This document shows positions 50,623 through 62,948 of a DNA stretch of 64,000 nucleotides, piece by piece; within the stretch, counting starts at the first letter, position 1; every line of letters starts with the position of its first letter. A model generated the notes under the pieces. The model was not told the DNA's origin, did no database searches, and saw only the letters and a program-made list of their open reading frames with translations. The position numbers and the translations under genes were made by a program. Origin of the DNA: Xenopus tropicalis (taxonomy: Eukaryota > Chordata > Amphibia > Anura > Pipidae); contig NC_030686.2 in the NCBI RefSeq assembly GCF_000004195.4, positions 45,333,961 through 45,397,960 of the forward strand, given 5' to 3'.

Positions 50623-52253
50623 CAGTGGTGTGAAAAACTATTTGCCCCCTTCCTGATTTCTTATTCTTTTGCATGTTTGTCACACAAAATGTTTCTGATC
50701 ATCAAACACATTTAACTATTAGTCAAAGATAACACAAGTAAACACAAAATGCAGTTTTTAAATGAGGGTTTTTATTATTTAGGGAGAAAAAAAATCCAAA
50801 CCTACATGGCCCTGTGTGAAAAAGTAATTGCCCCCTAAACCTAATAACTGGTTGGGCCACCCTTAGCAGCAATAACTGCAATCAAGCGTTTGCGATAACT
50901 TGCAGCGAGTCTTTTACAGCGCTCTGGAGGAATTTTGGCCCACTCATCTTTGCAGAATTGTTGTAATTCAGCTTTATTTGAGGGTTTTCTAGCATGAACC
51001 GCCTTTTAAGGTCATGCCACAACATCTCAATAGGATTCAGGTCAGGACTTTGACTAGGCCACTCCAAAGTCTTCATTTTGTTTTTCTTCAGCCATTCAGA
51101 GGTGGATTTGCTGGTGTGTTTTGGGTCATTGTCCTGCTGCAGCACCCAAGATCGCTTCAGCTTGAGTTGACGAACAGATGGCCGGACATTCTCCTTCAGG
51201 ATTTTTTGGTAGACAGTAGAATTCATGGTTCCATCTATCACAGCAAGGCTTCCAGGTCCTGAAGCAGCAAAACAACCCTAGACCATCACACTACCACCAC
51301 CATATTTTACTGTTGGTATGATGTTCTTTTTCTGAAATGCTGTGTTACTTTTACGCCAGATGTAACGAGACACGCACCTTCCAAAAAGTTCAACTTTTGT
51401 CTCGTCGGTCCACAAGGTATTTTCCCAAAAGTCTTGGCAATCATTGAGATGTTTTTTAGCAAAATTGAGACGAGCCTTAATGTTCTTTTTGCTTAAAAGT
51501 GGTTTGCGCCTTGGAAATCTGCCATGCAGGCCGTTTTTGCCCAGTCTCTTTCTTATGGTGGAGTCGTGAACACTGCCCTTAATTGAGGCAAGTGAGGCCT
51601 GCAGTTCTTTAGATGTTGTCCTGGGGTCTTTTGTGGCCTCTCGGATGAGTTGTCTCTGCGCTCTTGGGGTAATTTTGGTCGGCCGGCCACTCCTGGGAAG
51701 GTTCACCACTGTTCCATGTTTTTGCCATTTGTGGATAATGGCTCTCACTGTGGTTCGCTGGAGTCCCAAAGCTTTAGAAATGGCTTTATAACCTTTACCA
51801 GACTGATAGATCTCAATTACTTTTGTTCTCATTTGTTCCTGAATTTCTTTGGATCTTGGCATGATGTCTAGCTTTTGAGGTGCTTTTGGGCTACTTCTCT
51901 GTGTCAGGTAGCTCCTATTTAAGTGATTTCTTGATTGAAACAGGTGTGGCAGTAATCAGGCCTGGGGGTGACTACAGAAATTGATATTGAAATTGAAAAT
52001 TGAAATTGATAAACCACAGTTAAGTTATTTTTTTACAAGGGGGGCAATCACTTTTTCACACAGGGCCATGTAGATTTGGAGTTTTTTTTCTCCCTTAATA
52101 ACGTAAACCTTCATTTAAAAACTGCATTTTGTGTTCAATTATGTTATCTTTGACTAATAGTTAAATGTGTTTGATGAGCAGAAACATTTTGTGTGACAAA
52201 CATGCAAAAGAATAAGAAATCAGGAAGGGGGCAAATAGTTTTTCACACCACTG
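50623..52253 (-). mobile_element. Tc1-family transposon, full length, 1631 bp
   Basis: Ends CAGTGGTGTGAAAAACTA and TAGTTTTTCACACCACTG between TA dinucleotides (50621..50622, 52254..52255). Inverted repeats are about 215 bp each. A different subfamily from the element at 36356. Confidence 0.95.
50841..51862 (-). pseudogene. Tc1 transposase with one stop and one frameshift
   Basis: Starts MPRSKEIQEQMRTKVIEI at 51862, with helix-turn-helix (GYKAISKALGLQRTTVRAII), a GRPTKITPRAQRQ linker, and a DDE domain: Asp in WTDETK, Asp in QQDNDPKH and, 34 residues later, Glu in SPDLNPIEMLW. A TAG at 51280..51278 stands where the family has Trp (YGGGSVMV, stop, GCFAASG). A single-base indel near 50978 throws off the last ~45 codons; the family-like tail (EWAKIPPERCKRL ... 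AAKGGPTSY) is read in another frame ending at TAG 50843..50841. Apart from these two lesions the gene is complete, so the copy is young but probably inactive. Confidence 0.9.
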
Positions 52254-52483
52254 TAACTATCAAAATATCCAAACAATGACAGCTTTTTGAGCCATCACAA
52301 ACTTCATAACAGCCTCAGTGCTCCTTGGCATAGATTTGACAGTTGTTTGAAACTCTGAGGGAATGCAGCGCTGCAGTCGCACACAATATTCAGCAGATTT
52401 TCAGTGTTTTTGTGCTCATACCCCCCCATTTGAGTTTTAACATTAGGGTAGAGCCTCATTACCTTATAAATCTCACCCTAAAT

Positions 52484-52784
52484 CAGTGATCCCCAACCAG
52501 TGGCTCAGGGGCAACATGTTGCTCCCCAACCCCTTGAATGTTGCTCCCAGTGGCCTCAAAGCAGGGGCTTATTTTTAAATGCCTGGTATGGAGGTACTAT
52601 TTGATAGCATTACTATTTGAGAGCCTTCTGTATGCTGCCAGTACACATAGAGGCTACCAAATAGCAGATAAAAGCCCTTATTTTACATTACCCAGGGACA
52701 TTTTTCATGCCTGAGTTGCTCCCCAGCTCTTTTGACATTTGAATGTGGCTCACAGGTAAAAAAAAAAAAGTTTAGGGACCCGTG
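52484..52784 (+). mobile_element. hAT-type MITE (CAGTGATCCCC family)
   Basis: Left end CAGTGATCCCCAACC, right end GTTTAGGGACCCGTG; flanks CCCTAAAT and ACCTAAAT match at 7 of 8. Confidence 0.8.
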
Positions 52785-53092
52785 ACCTAAATGGTGTTCA
52801 GGCTTGGCTTTCTGAAGTTCTATGCAACTGGCCCAAACTGATTGTAACAAATATGGCTGATGTGAGCAGTATCCTGCCAGGGGCAGGGACGTGCTGTAGC
52901 CCACATACAATGGTTAACCGGAATTTTTGTTCTACCAAATGAAAATTTGTAACGTCCCATTTCTAATCACCTTTACTTGTGGGAGAAACTGCTCCAATTT
53001 GGGCTCACTTATTAAGGTAGGTGCTAAATTGCACCCATGGAACAGCAACTAATAAGTAGTGACTATAGTTCTGTTGACTAAAAGCTGTACCA

Positions 53093-53584
53093 TTAAAGGA
53101 AAATTATACCATATACCTATAACAATGCATAAACCAGCTCATGTGTAAAACCCTGCTTTATTTAAATAAACCATTTTCGTGGAAATACACTTATTTAGTA
53201 GTATGTGCCATTGGGTAATCCTAAATAGAAAATTGCCATTTTAACAATTAAGGGCCGCCCCCTGGGATCATAGGATTCACAGTGCACACAAACAAGCCAA
53301 GGCACACATACATGCTAGGCCCCATCAGCCAATTAATGGACAGAGTTCTGCCTTTTGCTCCCACACTACTTCCTGTTACAGTTGGAGCTGCATCGCTTCC
53401 TGTCAGCTGATCTCTGAGGGAGCACACAGCCCATCACTAAATGGCGGCTCAAGGGAAAGGCTATAAAAGGGCAATATTTACTGATATATATATTCCAGTT
53501 TGGGAAGATTCTTTGATAGGTCACTTAACATTATATGAACTATCAGTTGGTTAAGTATTTATTCTGGGGGTATAGTTTTCCCCC
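53093..53584. mobile_element. T2-like MITE
   Basis: Left end TTAAAGGAAAATTATACC and right end GGTATAGTTTTCCCCC, inverted; the right TTAA is lost. A 37-codon frame starting ATGGCGGCT near 53443 is internal to the repeat and is not called. Confidence 0.55.
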
Positions 53585-54057
53585 AGACTGGTTGCTATGG
53601 GTAACTACAAAAGTGCAGTTTAGCCTTTCCAGCCCATTATCCCGAGCGTTCCTTTTACCTAGGTACGTAATATGCAGAGCCCTGCATGGACCATGAAGAG
53701 TCAGATCCCATACAGGTGACCTACAGCTAAAAGACACTGCAGAAGCTGATACATGTAATCCAAGGATTTGCAGAGCATCGCACTGGGAGCCTGCGGCGCG
53801 CTGGCAACTTATCAGTACAAGTTGTACAAAGTATTGTGTAACTTGCGGCTGTATGAATGTGCCCGTTATGGGCCAGGAATACTGAACAGCTGGCCTTACA
53901 ACAAATCCGTCTGTCTCTGTGTTACCCATGAAGGGGAAGATAGACTCCCTCCTCCTTCCCTCTGTCCTGTTAGCTTCCTGGTTTCATTCAGTTCCACTTC
54001 TCCCTAATGTCCCCATCATTATCCTGAGTGGCCAACTTTTCAATTGGTCTTCATTAT

Positions 54058-54475
54058 TTAAAGGGGTTATTTACCTTTCAGTTAACTTTTAGGATGATGT
54101 AGACAGAGAAAGAGAGATTCTGGGACAATCTGTAATTGGTCTTCATTTTTTATGATTTGTGGTTTTTTTAATGATTCATCTTTTTGAAGCTCTCCAGGTT
54201 TAATGTCATCAGCTATCTTATTGCTATGGTTCGAAATATCTTAGCAACCAGGGAGTGGTTTGAATAAGAGACTGGTATATGAATAGGATGGGACCTAGAT
54301 AGAAAAATGAGTCATAAAAATTAATAATAACAATAAAAATGTAAATCATCATAAAGCAATAGTTTTTTTGGCTGCTGGGGTCAGTGACCCCCATTTAAAA
54401 GGTGACAGGAGAAGAAGGCAAATAATTAAATGACTATAACATTTCAAAAATGAAGACTAACTGAAAAGTTTCTTG
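54058..54475. mobile_element. dispersed Xenopus-type repeat, TTAA left edge
   Basis: Begins TTAAAGGGGTTATTTACC and shares GGTCTTCATT and CTGCTGGGGTCAGTGACCCC with 18640-18740, so it is related to that older pair. Confidence 0.5.
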
Positions 54476-54514
54476 GAATAGGTCATTACTGTATACCAAT
54501 GATTTACATGTAGA

Positions 54515-55647
54515 TAAAGGGATTCTGTTAAAGATTTATGGTTTATGGTATAATATTTATGGTATAATTTTTATTACTATATTACACTGCTCACATTGCA
54601 AATAATTTATTCTACCATTTAAATGTTTTTTTATTATCCAACAAATGTATTTGTAGCTGTAATATTGGTGTGTAGGGGCCAGCGCTACACATTAGAACTG
54701 CTTTCAGCTAACCTATTGTTTCTCCTACTCCCATGTAACTGGAGGAGTCCCAAGCCGGACTTGGATTTCTTACTATTGAGTGCTATTCTGATATCTACTG
54801 GGAGCTGCTATCTTGCTCCCTTCCCATTGTTCTGCTGATCGGCTGCTGGGGGTGAGGGGGGGATATCACTCCAACTTGCAGCACAGCAGTAAAGTGTTCC
54901 TGAGTCTGAGCTTTCAGAAGGAGCCAGCGCTACACATTAGAACTGCTTTTAGGTAACCTACTGTTTCTCCTACTCCCATGTAACTGGAGGTGTCCCAAGC
55001 CGGACTTGGATTTCTTACTATTGAGTGCTATTCTGATACCTACTGGGAGCTGCTATCTTGCTCCCTTCCCATTGTTCTGCTGATTGGCTGCTGGGGGTGA
55101 GGGGGGTATATCACTCCAACTTGCAGCGCAGCAGTAAAGTGTGCCTGAGTCTGAGCTTTCAGAAGGAGTCAGCGCTACACATTAGAACTGCTTTCAGCAA
55201 ACCTACTGTTTCTCCTACTCCCATGTAACTGGAGGAGTCCCAAGCCGGACTTGGATTTCTAACTATTGAGTGCTATTCTGATATCTAACATTAGTTGGGG
55301 CATGTGAGCATTTTTAGTAATGCAGGTGTCAGGGAGCTGCTGTCTTTCTACTTTCCAATTGTTCTACTGATCGGCTGTTGCTGCTAGGGGGAGAAGGGGG
55401 GTGATATCACTCCAACTTGCAGCAGAGCAATAAAAAATGAGTGAAGTTTATCAGAGCACAGGTCACATGACTGAGGGCACCTGGGAAAGTAAGAATATGT
55501 CAAGCCCAACTTCAAATGTCAAAACTATATATAAAAAAATCTGCCCTTTTTAAAAAATGGATTTCAGTGCAGGATTCTGTTGGAGGAGCTCTATCAACTG
55601 ATGCATTGTAAAATAAAACATGTTTTCCAGTGACAGAATCCCTTTAA
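54515..55647. mobile_element. T2-like MITE carrying a threefold 244-bp repeat
   Basis: Left end ATAAAGGGATTCTGTT and right end GACAGAATCCCTTTAA. Inside, AGCGCTACACATTAGAACTG starts copies at about 54681, 54925 and 55169; the third diverges after about 150 bp. Confidence 0.7.
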
Positions 55648-56262
55648 GAATGTAATTTGTGCTTTAGAAAAGGAAGGGCAACCAGGAGCTTTTTTTAGAC
55701 GAGTACTTTGGCAAAACCGTCACAGCCCTGGCTCCTACTTGGAGGTCTGGCTTGTCCCCAGTTTTTAGCCCCCCAGCAGTCTTTATTAATAACAACCTGT
55801 GCATCCCTTTTCCACCCACGTCTTCTTTCTAATATCCTCCTTGTACCTCCTTCGCTCATCTCCAGCTGTCCCCTGTTAGACCTCACTTCATACATTCCTT
55901 ATCCTACATTCTTTCTTACTGTGATTTTAAAAGGTAATTAATTTAGTAGTGTGGATTTCAGGGGACGTGGGGAATCTCTGCCAGATGCAGAGTTCAGCCA
56001 AGCACCAGGGAGGTGCAAAGTGATGCATTTTGATCTCAGAGTAATAAGAAAACTAGAAAGTCTGTTATTTCAGGACCTTGCAGAGCAAATGAAAGGTTAA
56101 AAAACTCTTCAGTTATAAATATATTAGATTTCCAGAGTGCATAAATATTTTAGAGGTACAGGCAGGAAAACAGAAGTATTGAGAGCAAGTGGTTTCCTAG
56201 TGAGAGGAAGGTAGCATTAAGGGAAATATATAATTAAGCTTACAGTTAGGTAAAAGCCCCGT
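55648..56262. other. no gene seen
   Basis: About 600 bp, apparently single copy. Not recognised. Confidence 0.4.
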
Positions 56263-57293
56263 GGGTTCTGGCAAATGCCACAGGGGCTGCTGTAAGGTGC
56301 CACAGTCACTATTTATTGGGCTGGGGGGGCTGTTTGGGCCTCTGGGTACTTGGAATGCCAGGACCCAGGCCCAGACTGGCAATCTGTGGGTTCAGGCAAA
56401 TGCCAGAGGGGCTGCTGTAAGGTGCCATAGTCAGTCACTATTTATTGGGCTGGGGGGGCTGTTTGGGCCTCTGTGTACTGGGAATGCCAGGACCCAGGCC
56501 CAGACTGGCAATCTGTGGGTTCAGGCAAATGCCAGAGGGGCTGCTGTAAGGTGCCATAGTCACTCACTATTTATTGGGCTGGGGGGGGGGGCTGTTTGGG
56601 CCTCTGGGTACTGGGAATGCCAGGACCCAGGCCCAGACTGGCAATCTGTGGGTTCAGGCAAATGCCAGAGGGGCTGCTGTAAGGTGCCATAGTCACTCAC
56701 TATTTATTGGGCTGGGGGGGCTGTTTGGGCCTCTGGGTACTTGGAATGCCAGGACCCAGGCCCAGACTGGCAATCTGTGGGTTCAGGCAAATGTCAGAGG
56801 GGCTGCTGTAAGATGCCATAGTCACTATTTATTGGGCTGGGGGGGGGGGGCTGTTTGGGCCTCTGGGTACTTGGAATGCCAGGACCCAGGCCCAGACTAG
56901 CAAACTGTGGGTTCAGGCAAATGCCAGAGGGGCTGCTGTAAGATGCCATAGACACTCACTATTTATTGGGCTGGGGGGGCTGTTTGGGCCTCTGGGTACT
57001 TGAAATGCCAGGACCCAGACTGGCAATCTGTGGGTTCAGGCACATGCCAGAGGGGCTGCTGTAAGATGCCATAGACAGTCACTATTTATTGGGCTGGGAG
57101 GGGGGGCTGTTTGGGCCTCTGGGTACTGGGAATGCCAGGACCCAGGCCCAGACTGGCAATCTGTGGGTTCAGGCAAATGCCAGAGGGGCTGCTGTAAGGT
57201 GCCATAGTCACTATTTATTGGGCTGGGGGGGCTGTTTGGTCCTCTGTGTACTTGAAATGCCAGGGCCTATTCTGAATCCCAGTATGGGCCTGA
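56263..57293 (+). repeat. ~126-bp G-run array, ~8 copies
   Basis: Same unit and orientation as 22358 and 27147, ending with the diverged tail unit (TTGAAATGCCAGGGCC ... GGGCCTG). Confidence 0.95.
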
Positions 57294-58279
57294 TGAAAGG
57301 CTTTAGTAAGGAAGAGAGGGCCCTAATATACACCTCAGTGGAAGCTAAAAAAAACCAGGACTCCTAGGTGCAGCTTTGGTATGAGAGCTACGTGTAGGGT
57401 AGTTAGTAGAGCAGTCAGAGGCTTCACCAATAAGAGAAGGGTTAGTAGCCTAGCTATAATAAACCAGTGTAGTGACCTAGTTTTTAGTAAAAATTGTAGC
57501 ATCAGAGACTGTAATTTGTAATGCTTTGGTCTTTGCTATATAGGTGAATCCTAGTACCTTCCATACCATTACATTATGAACTAATGTGTTTATACTAATG
57601 TACACATCTGAGACAAAGGCACAATAGAGGTAGGTTGAACTGTAGTGACACCAGCACACACTACTTGGGGTAGGAGAATCAAACAATCTGGAAATCAAGG
57701 GTAAGTTTCATGTTGGAGGGGCTGGAAAAGGGCATTTTGAGGCAGATCTAGTGGACCAGGTGCTATATAAGCAGAAAGGAATAAATGAAGGGAAAACTGG
57801 GGGAGTAGAAAAGAACATTAATGATCCAGGCAAGATTGTGTCTTTATCTCTCAGTGGTGGGTTAATCTTCTATTTAATGTCTAATTAACTGTCTGCTTAA
57901 TGGCCCAGCGATATGTAAAACTTGCAATCTTATTAAATCTCTTTATAGGGGCTCAGCACTTTCTGTTCTGTGGTAAACCTTAAGCTATGTGCCCCTGCCT
58001 GAGCGGAGGTAGAATTAAGCACATCTATAGTAAGATTTATAATCAGATTCAGATTCTTTCTTGTTGCCATCAAATAGGGTGGAAATCTATCTTGTGCCAG
58101 GAACACTCACAGAATGCCAACACAATATTAATGCTTAGATTGTAAGCTCTGTGGAGCAGGATCCTCCTCCCTACTGTGTTTCTCAGCTTGAGTTTAAAAA
58201 TCATGTGACCCTCTAGTGCTGAGACTTACACCCACAGGGTTAGTGTGACTTGGGGTTTTTTCAGATAGGTGTAAGTGAT
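57294..58279. other. no gene seen
   Basis: About 1 kb without recognised repeat or coding sequence. Confidence 0.4.
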
Positions 58280-58486
58280 CAGTGTCGGACTGGCCCACCA
58301 GAATACCAGGAAAACTCCCGATGGGCCCAGGTGTCAGTAGGCCCTCCTGCTCCTCACCATTTGGCCTGCTTCATGGTCATTCCCTATTTCTGAATGGAAA
58401 AAAAGAGGAGAAATAGATGGAAGAATAGATAGGAGAATAAAGAAGTTGGGCAATGGTGGGCCCCTGGGGTCCCAGTCCGACACTGT
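58280..58486. mobile_element. hAT-type MITE (CAGTGTCGGAC family), intact
   Basis: Ends CAGTGTCGGACTGGCCC and GGTCCCAGTCCGACACTG, with a perfect 8-bp duplication TAAGTGAT at 58272..58279 and 58487..58494. Confidence 0.93.
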
Positions 58487-58554
58487 AAGTGATGGCTTGC
58501 TAAAGAGCGTGAAATTTAAATGAAACCCCATCAGTTCTAATCACTGGTCCAGGT

Positions 58555-58690
58555 CAAAATAGGCCCTGGCATTTCAGGTACAGGGGCCCAAACAGCCCTC
58601 TGCAGGCCACTGAATAGTGACTGTCTATGGTATCTTCAGCAGCCCCTTTGGCATTTGCCCGAATCCACAGGTAGCCAGTCAACTATGTAG
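58555..58690 (-). repeat. single inverted unit of the ~126-bp G-run repeat
   Basis: One diverged, unexpanded copy in reverse orientation (AGGCCCTGGCATTTCAGGTA ... GAATCCACAGG). Confidence 0.8.
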
Positions 58691-59264
58691 TTCCTTTGGG
58701 ACAAGTGGGGGCACAGGAATTCTACAGCAAATCAGTTTATATAAACAAAATTTTTATGTAATTTTGGATCCAACCTAACAACACAAGCTATGGAATAGAC
58801 TGGGGGCACTTCCCTGTATATGCCAATGTCCTTTTAATACACTGCTCCAATATACAGCAGAGATTTTATGTTTTAGAAAGAAAAAAGTAGAAAAGTGATA
58901 CAGGGCGCCGCCTCAGGCACTTGCTCAGTATGGCAGCAGGTAGTGAAATTTGTCCCATTAAATACTTCAGTTCCCACATTGTAAAAACATTAACAATCAC
59001 AGCAGCAAACCAATTCTAGATGTGAAAGTTCCCTTTAATTAAAAGAATATTCTGCAAACTTTTTGTAACTATACTCCTAGGACTGAGACGCAGGATATAC
59101 TGTACTCAGTACACACATTTTCAAGCTTAATAGGCTGACTGTCTGATGCTCCGAGCAAGCAAAATGGAACATTCTCAAAGAAGGGCTGCCACCTAGTGGT
59201 AATTCTTTCCAAAGCTCCAGCTAGTGCATTACATGTGGACATGTCTGTACTATGCACTTTTATA

Positions 59265-59411
59265 CAAGTATGGGACCTGTTATATAGAATGCGCAGGGAC
59301 CTGCTGTTTTCCAGATAATGGATCTTTCCGTAATTTGGATACTAAAAATTATTTAAACAATAAATAAACCCAACAGGATTGTTTAGCCACCAATAAGGAT
59401 TAATTATATCA
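59265..59411 (-). mobile_element. mariner-type MITE fragment fused to an array
   Basis: Begins CAAGTATGGGACCTG after TA, in reverse orientation. It stops at TTATATCAAGG, where G-run array sequence takes over. Its other end was not found beyond the array. Confidence 0.65.
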
Positions 59412-60120
59412 AGGGCTATTTGGGCCTCTGGGTACTTGGAATGCCAGGACCCAGGCCCAAACTGGCAATCTGTGGGTTCAGGCAAATGCCAGAGGGGCTG
59501 CTGTAAGATGCCATAGACAGTCACTATTTATTGGGCTGGGGGGGGGGGGCTGTTTGGGCCTCTGGGTACTGGGAATGCCAGGACCCAGGCCCAGACTGGC
59601 AATCTATGGGTTCAGGCAAATGCCAGAGGGGCTGCTTTAAGGTGCCATAGACAGTCACTATTTATGGGGCTGGGGGAGGGGACTGTTTGGGGCTCTGTGA
59701 ACTTGAAATGCCAGGGCCCAGGCCCAGACTGGCAATCTGTGGGTTCAGGCAAATGCCAGAGGGGCTGCTGTAAGATGCCATAGACACTCACTATTTATTG
59801 GGCTGGGGGGGCTGTTTGGGCCTCTGGGTATGGGAATGCCAGGGCCCAGGCCCAGACTGGCAATCTGTGGGTTCAGGCAAATGCCAGAGGGGCTGCTGTA
59901 AGATGCCATAGACAGTCACTATTTATTGGGCTGGGGGGGCTGTTTGGGCCTCTGGGTACTGGGAATGCCAGGGCCCAGGCCCAGACGGGCAATCTGTGGG
60001 TTCAGGCAAATGCCAGAGGGGCTGCTGTAAGATGACAGTCACTATTTATTGGGCTGGTTAGGGGCTGATTGGGCCTCTGTGTATTCGAAATGCCAGGGTC
60101 TAACTTGAATCCCAGTTCAG
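59412..60120 (+). repeat. ~126-bp G-run array, ~5.5 copies
   Basis: Starts mid-unit (GGCTATTTGGGCCTCTGGGT) at the MITE junction and ends with the diverged tail (CCAGTTCAGACCTG). Confidence 0.93.
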
Positions 60121-60838
60121 ACCTGAGTGGTGTAACTACCTTTTGTGAAGGATTCAGGATTCTGTTAAATCCAAAAGCCATGTGTTTGGCAGTGATGTAA
60201 CTAGAGATGAAACAGACCCCGTGGTCTCAAGGGGCAGGGGGCGGGGAAAAAGGGGTCCTGGACTGCAGGGACTGCTTCCTCTATAGCCGCAGTTATGCAG
60301 TTATGAGGGTGTGCATAACTTTGGTGTGCATGTAAGAGCAGGTGGGGAGGGGGCAGCGGCTAGGTTCCTGTCCGTGCTGGCCCCTCCAAAGATTTCTTTT
60401 GCAGGGGGGGGCCCAATGCATTATCGGTATGCCGTGTTTGGGTTACTACTCTATTTATTCTCATCCTATCCATAGCATCCTTCAAAACCACTCACTTACC
60501 CTTAGGCCAATACTGCATATGTCAATCATAGTTGTCCAAGCAGGAGTTAGGAGCCAAGACAATTTCAAGAGGTTGTCCAATCTGTCGCCCTCTTCTTAGT
60601 AATCACTGTACAGTAGCTCACCTAAATTAAAAAAGGCAGAAAAAAGTCCAGTTTGTTGAATATATTCTATTCAGTTTTGGGGAATAAGGCATTTCCCTTT
60701 GTTTAACTATTAATAGTATAGATATGTTTCTGACACAAGCTCCATCAATTGCTCTTCAGTTGGTGAAAAAAGCCATGTAAACATTATCTTAACTGCCAAA
60801 AATAAATATAAATGTATTTTGTTATTTACACAGACATA
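60121..60838. other. no gene seen
   Basis: About 700 bp, apparently single copy. No coding evidence. Confidence 0.4.
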
Positions 60839-61234
60839 CAGTGGCTTGCAAAAGTATTCGGCCCCCTTGAACTTTTCCACATTTTGTCACATTACAGCCA
60901 CAAACATGAATCAATTTTATTGGAATTCCACGTGAAAGACCAATACAAAGTGGGGTACACGTGAGAAAAAGACTGGCAGCTGTAATTGCAGCAAAAGGGG
61001 GTTCTACAAAGTAATGACTCAGGGGGCTGAATAATTACGCACACCCCACTTTGCAGTTATTTATTTGTATAAAATGTTTGGAATCATGTATGATTTTCGT
61101 TCCACTTCTCACGTGTACACCGCTTTGTATTGGTCTTTCACGTGGAATTCAAATAAAATTGATTCATGTTTGTGGCTGTAATGTGACAAAATGTGGAAAA
61201 GTTCAAGGGGGCCGAATACTTTTGCAAGCCACTG
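60839..61234. mobile_element. internally deleted Tc1 (MITE-like), 396 bp
   Basis: Both ends match the Tc1 at 36356 (CAGTGGCTTGCAAAAG and inverse), flanked by TA (60837..60838, 61235..61236). The transposase region is gone except the codons next to the right terminal repeat (CTGGCAGCTGTAATTGCAGC). Confidence 0.93.
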
Positions 61235-62588
61235 TACCTGATTCCACAAATGGCAAGGAAACAATGAAAGCCTACTCTGTACAAGTACATTAGAGGGGAT
61301 TATAGGCAGATAGGGGGTGTACTTTTTTCCCATAAAAACAATCAGCGCACCAGAGGCCCCCCCTTTAGATTAGAGGAACGGAGCTTCCATTTGAAGCAGC
61401 GTCGGGGGGTTCCTCACGGTGAGGGCAGTGAGGTTGGGGAATGCCCTTCCTAGTGATGGGGTAATGGCAGATTCTGTTAGTGCCTATAAGAGGGGCTGGG
61501 TGAGTTCTTGAACAAGCAGAGTATCCAAGGCTATTGTGATACTAATATCTACAGTTAGTATTAATGTTTGTTTATATAGTTTATGTATGTGAGTGTATAG
61601 ATAGGTAAGTATAGGCTGTGTGTGCTGGGTTTACTTGGAAGGGTTGAACTTGATGGACTCTGGTCTTTTTTCAACCCTATGTAACTATGTATGAAACTAA
61701 GTGAAGAGAGAGGCTCACACCATATAAAAGTGAGTGGAGACATCCTGGGCACATCAAAGTACCAGAGCAGGAGGATGGAGGCCAGCTTTGATCTTCCAGA
61801 GGTCTGGTTTCATGCAGTAATATACTTAGTTCATCTCTGTTGCCCTGTTATCCAGATGTATCCGGAGAAAATGCATTTAGAACCCTGATCTGTTCTCAAT
61901 TTTATTTTACATGTGTATGTGTGTATATATTGCTGTTGTGCAAAGATATTAAATAGCAAAGGAACCAATTTAGAGTCCCTGCAGTAAAATAATACCAGCT
62001 TACAGTGCTTTTATTATGGCATAGAACTGCCATACACTATCATAAGTAAAGCAGCCCTGTGTAGACCGTGCTTTATAGTGTCATAAAGAAAATAACTGGC
62101 GCCATATAGTTAACTTAATCACAGTGTACAATCCCAACTGCTACTTACACATTGCATTCTGTGGTTTTGTGTATTTGTGTATCCTCATCAAAGGGCACAT
62201 CACTGTGTCTGTGTACTAAAGTAGCATTTGCACCAATATTCTCAGCATGGTTTGTGTCACACAAGCCATTTTGCTACTTTTTTTGTTTTTCAATAACGCC
62301 CAGTTACACCAATAAAAGGGATTTAAATGTAATATTTTGTTACCCTATACAGATACAGGTTAAGTGGTTTATATTCAAATAGGGTTGTAGGCTAGCGCCA
62401 CATGTGGCTGATTCTCAGGGTTTTGGGCCGGCCCGCACATCACTACACTATAACAATGCCCACGGCATATTTTAGACATGGTGCATATGGAATTAGCCAC
62501 CGAGGCGATTAGGATTTTAAAAATCGCAGCAACTAATTGCCCCGTTTGTTTTAGCCCTAACAGGCCAGACCCAGTTTGATAAGAAATA
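61235..62588. other. no gene seen
   Basis: About 1.35 kb with no supported exon. 61600-61700 (GAACTTGATGGACTCTGGTC, CAACCCTATGTAACTATG) resembles the tail of a common dispersed frog repeat. 62400-62560 contains a partial palindromic MITE-like piece. Confidence 0.4.
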
Positions 62589-62693
62589 CAGGTATCGGAC
62601 CCCTTATCCAGAAACCCATTATCCAGAAAGTTCCGAATTACGGAAAGGCCATCTCCCATAGACTTAATAAAATAATTCACATTTTTAAAAATG

Positions 62694-62913
62694 AATTGAA
62701 TTATAACGACGGGTACAGGCAGTTCGGGTACCGCATCAACGAACCAATGCGGTCCCTGATCCGACTAGATTTTTTAACCTGTCCGACCGATTTCTGCCCG
62801 GTTTCTGGCCAGATATCGGTCGGGCAGGCCCGTCGGTAGTGCCCATACACAGGCCGATTAGCTGCCGAATTGGCCTAAGGGACCGATATCGGCAGCTAGA
62901 ATCGGCCTGTGTA
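62694..62913 (-). mobile_element. truncated palindromic MITE piece inside another MITE
   Basis: Inverse of the 12524 element's first two-thirds, lacking both outer ends. A perfect 23-bp direct repeat of host sequence (AATAATTCAC...AAATG) stands at 62671..62693 and, about 10 bp after the piece, at 62923..62945. Confidence 0.75.
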
Positions 62914-62948
62914 TTTTAATGAAATAATTCACATTTTTAAAAATGGTT

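Noticed and set aside
53443..53556. Small ORF starting ATGGCGGCTCAAGG
   Set aside because: Lies inside a T2-like repeat and shows no family similarity.
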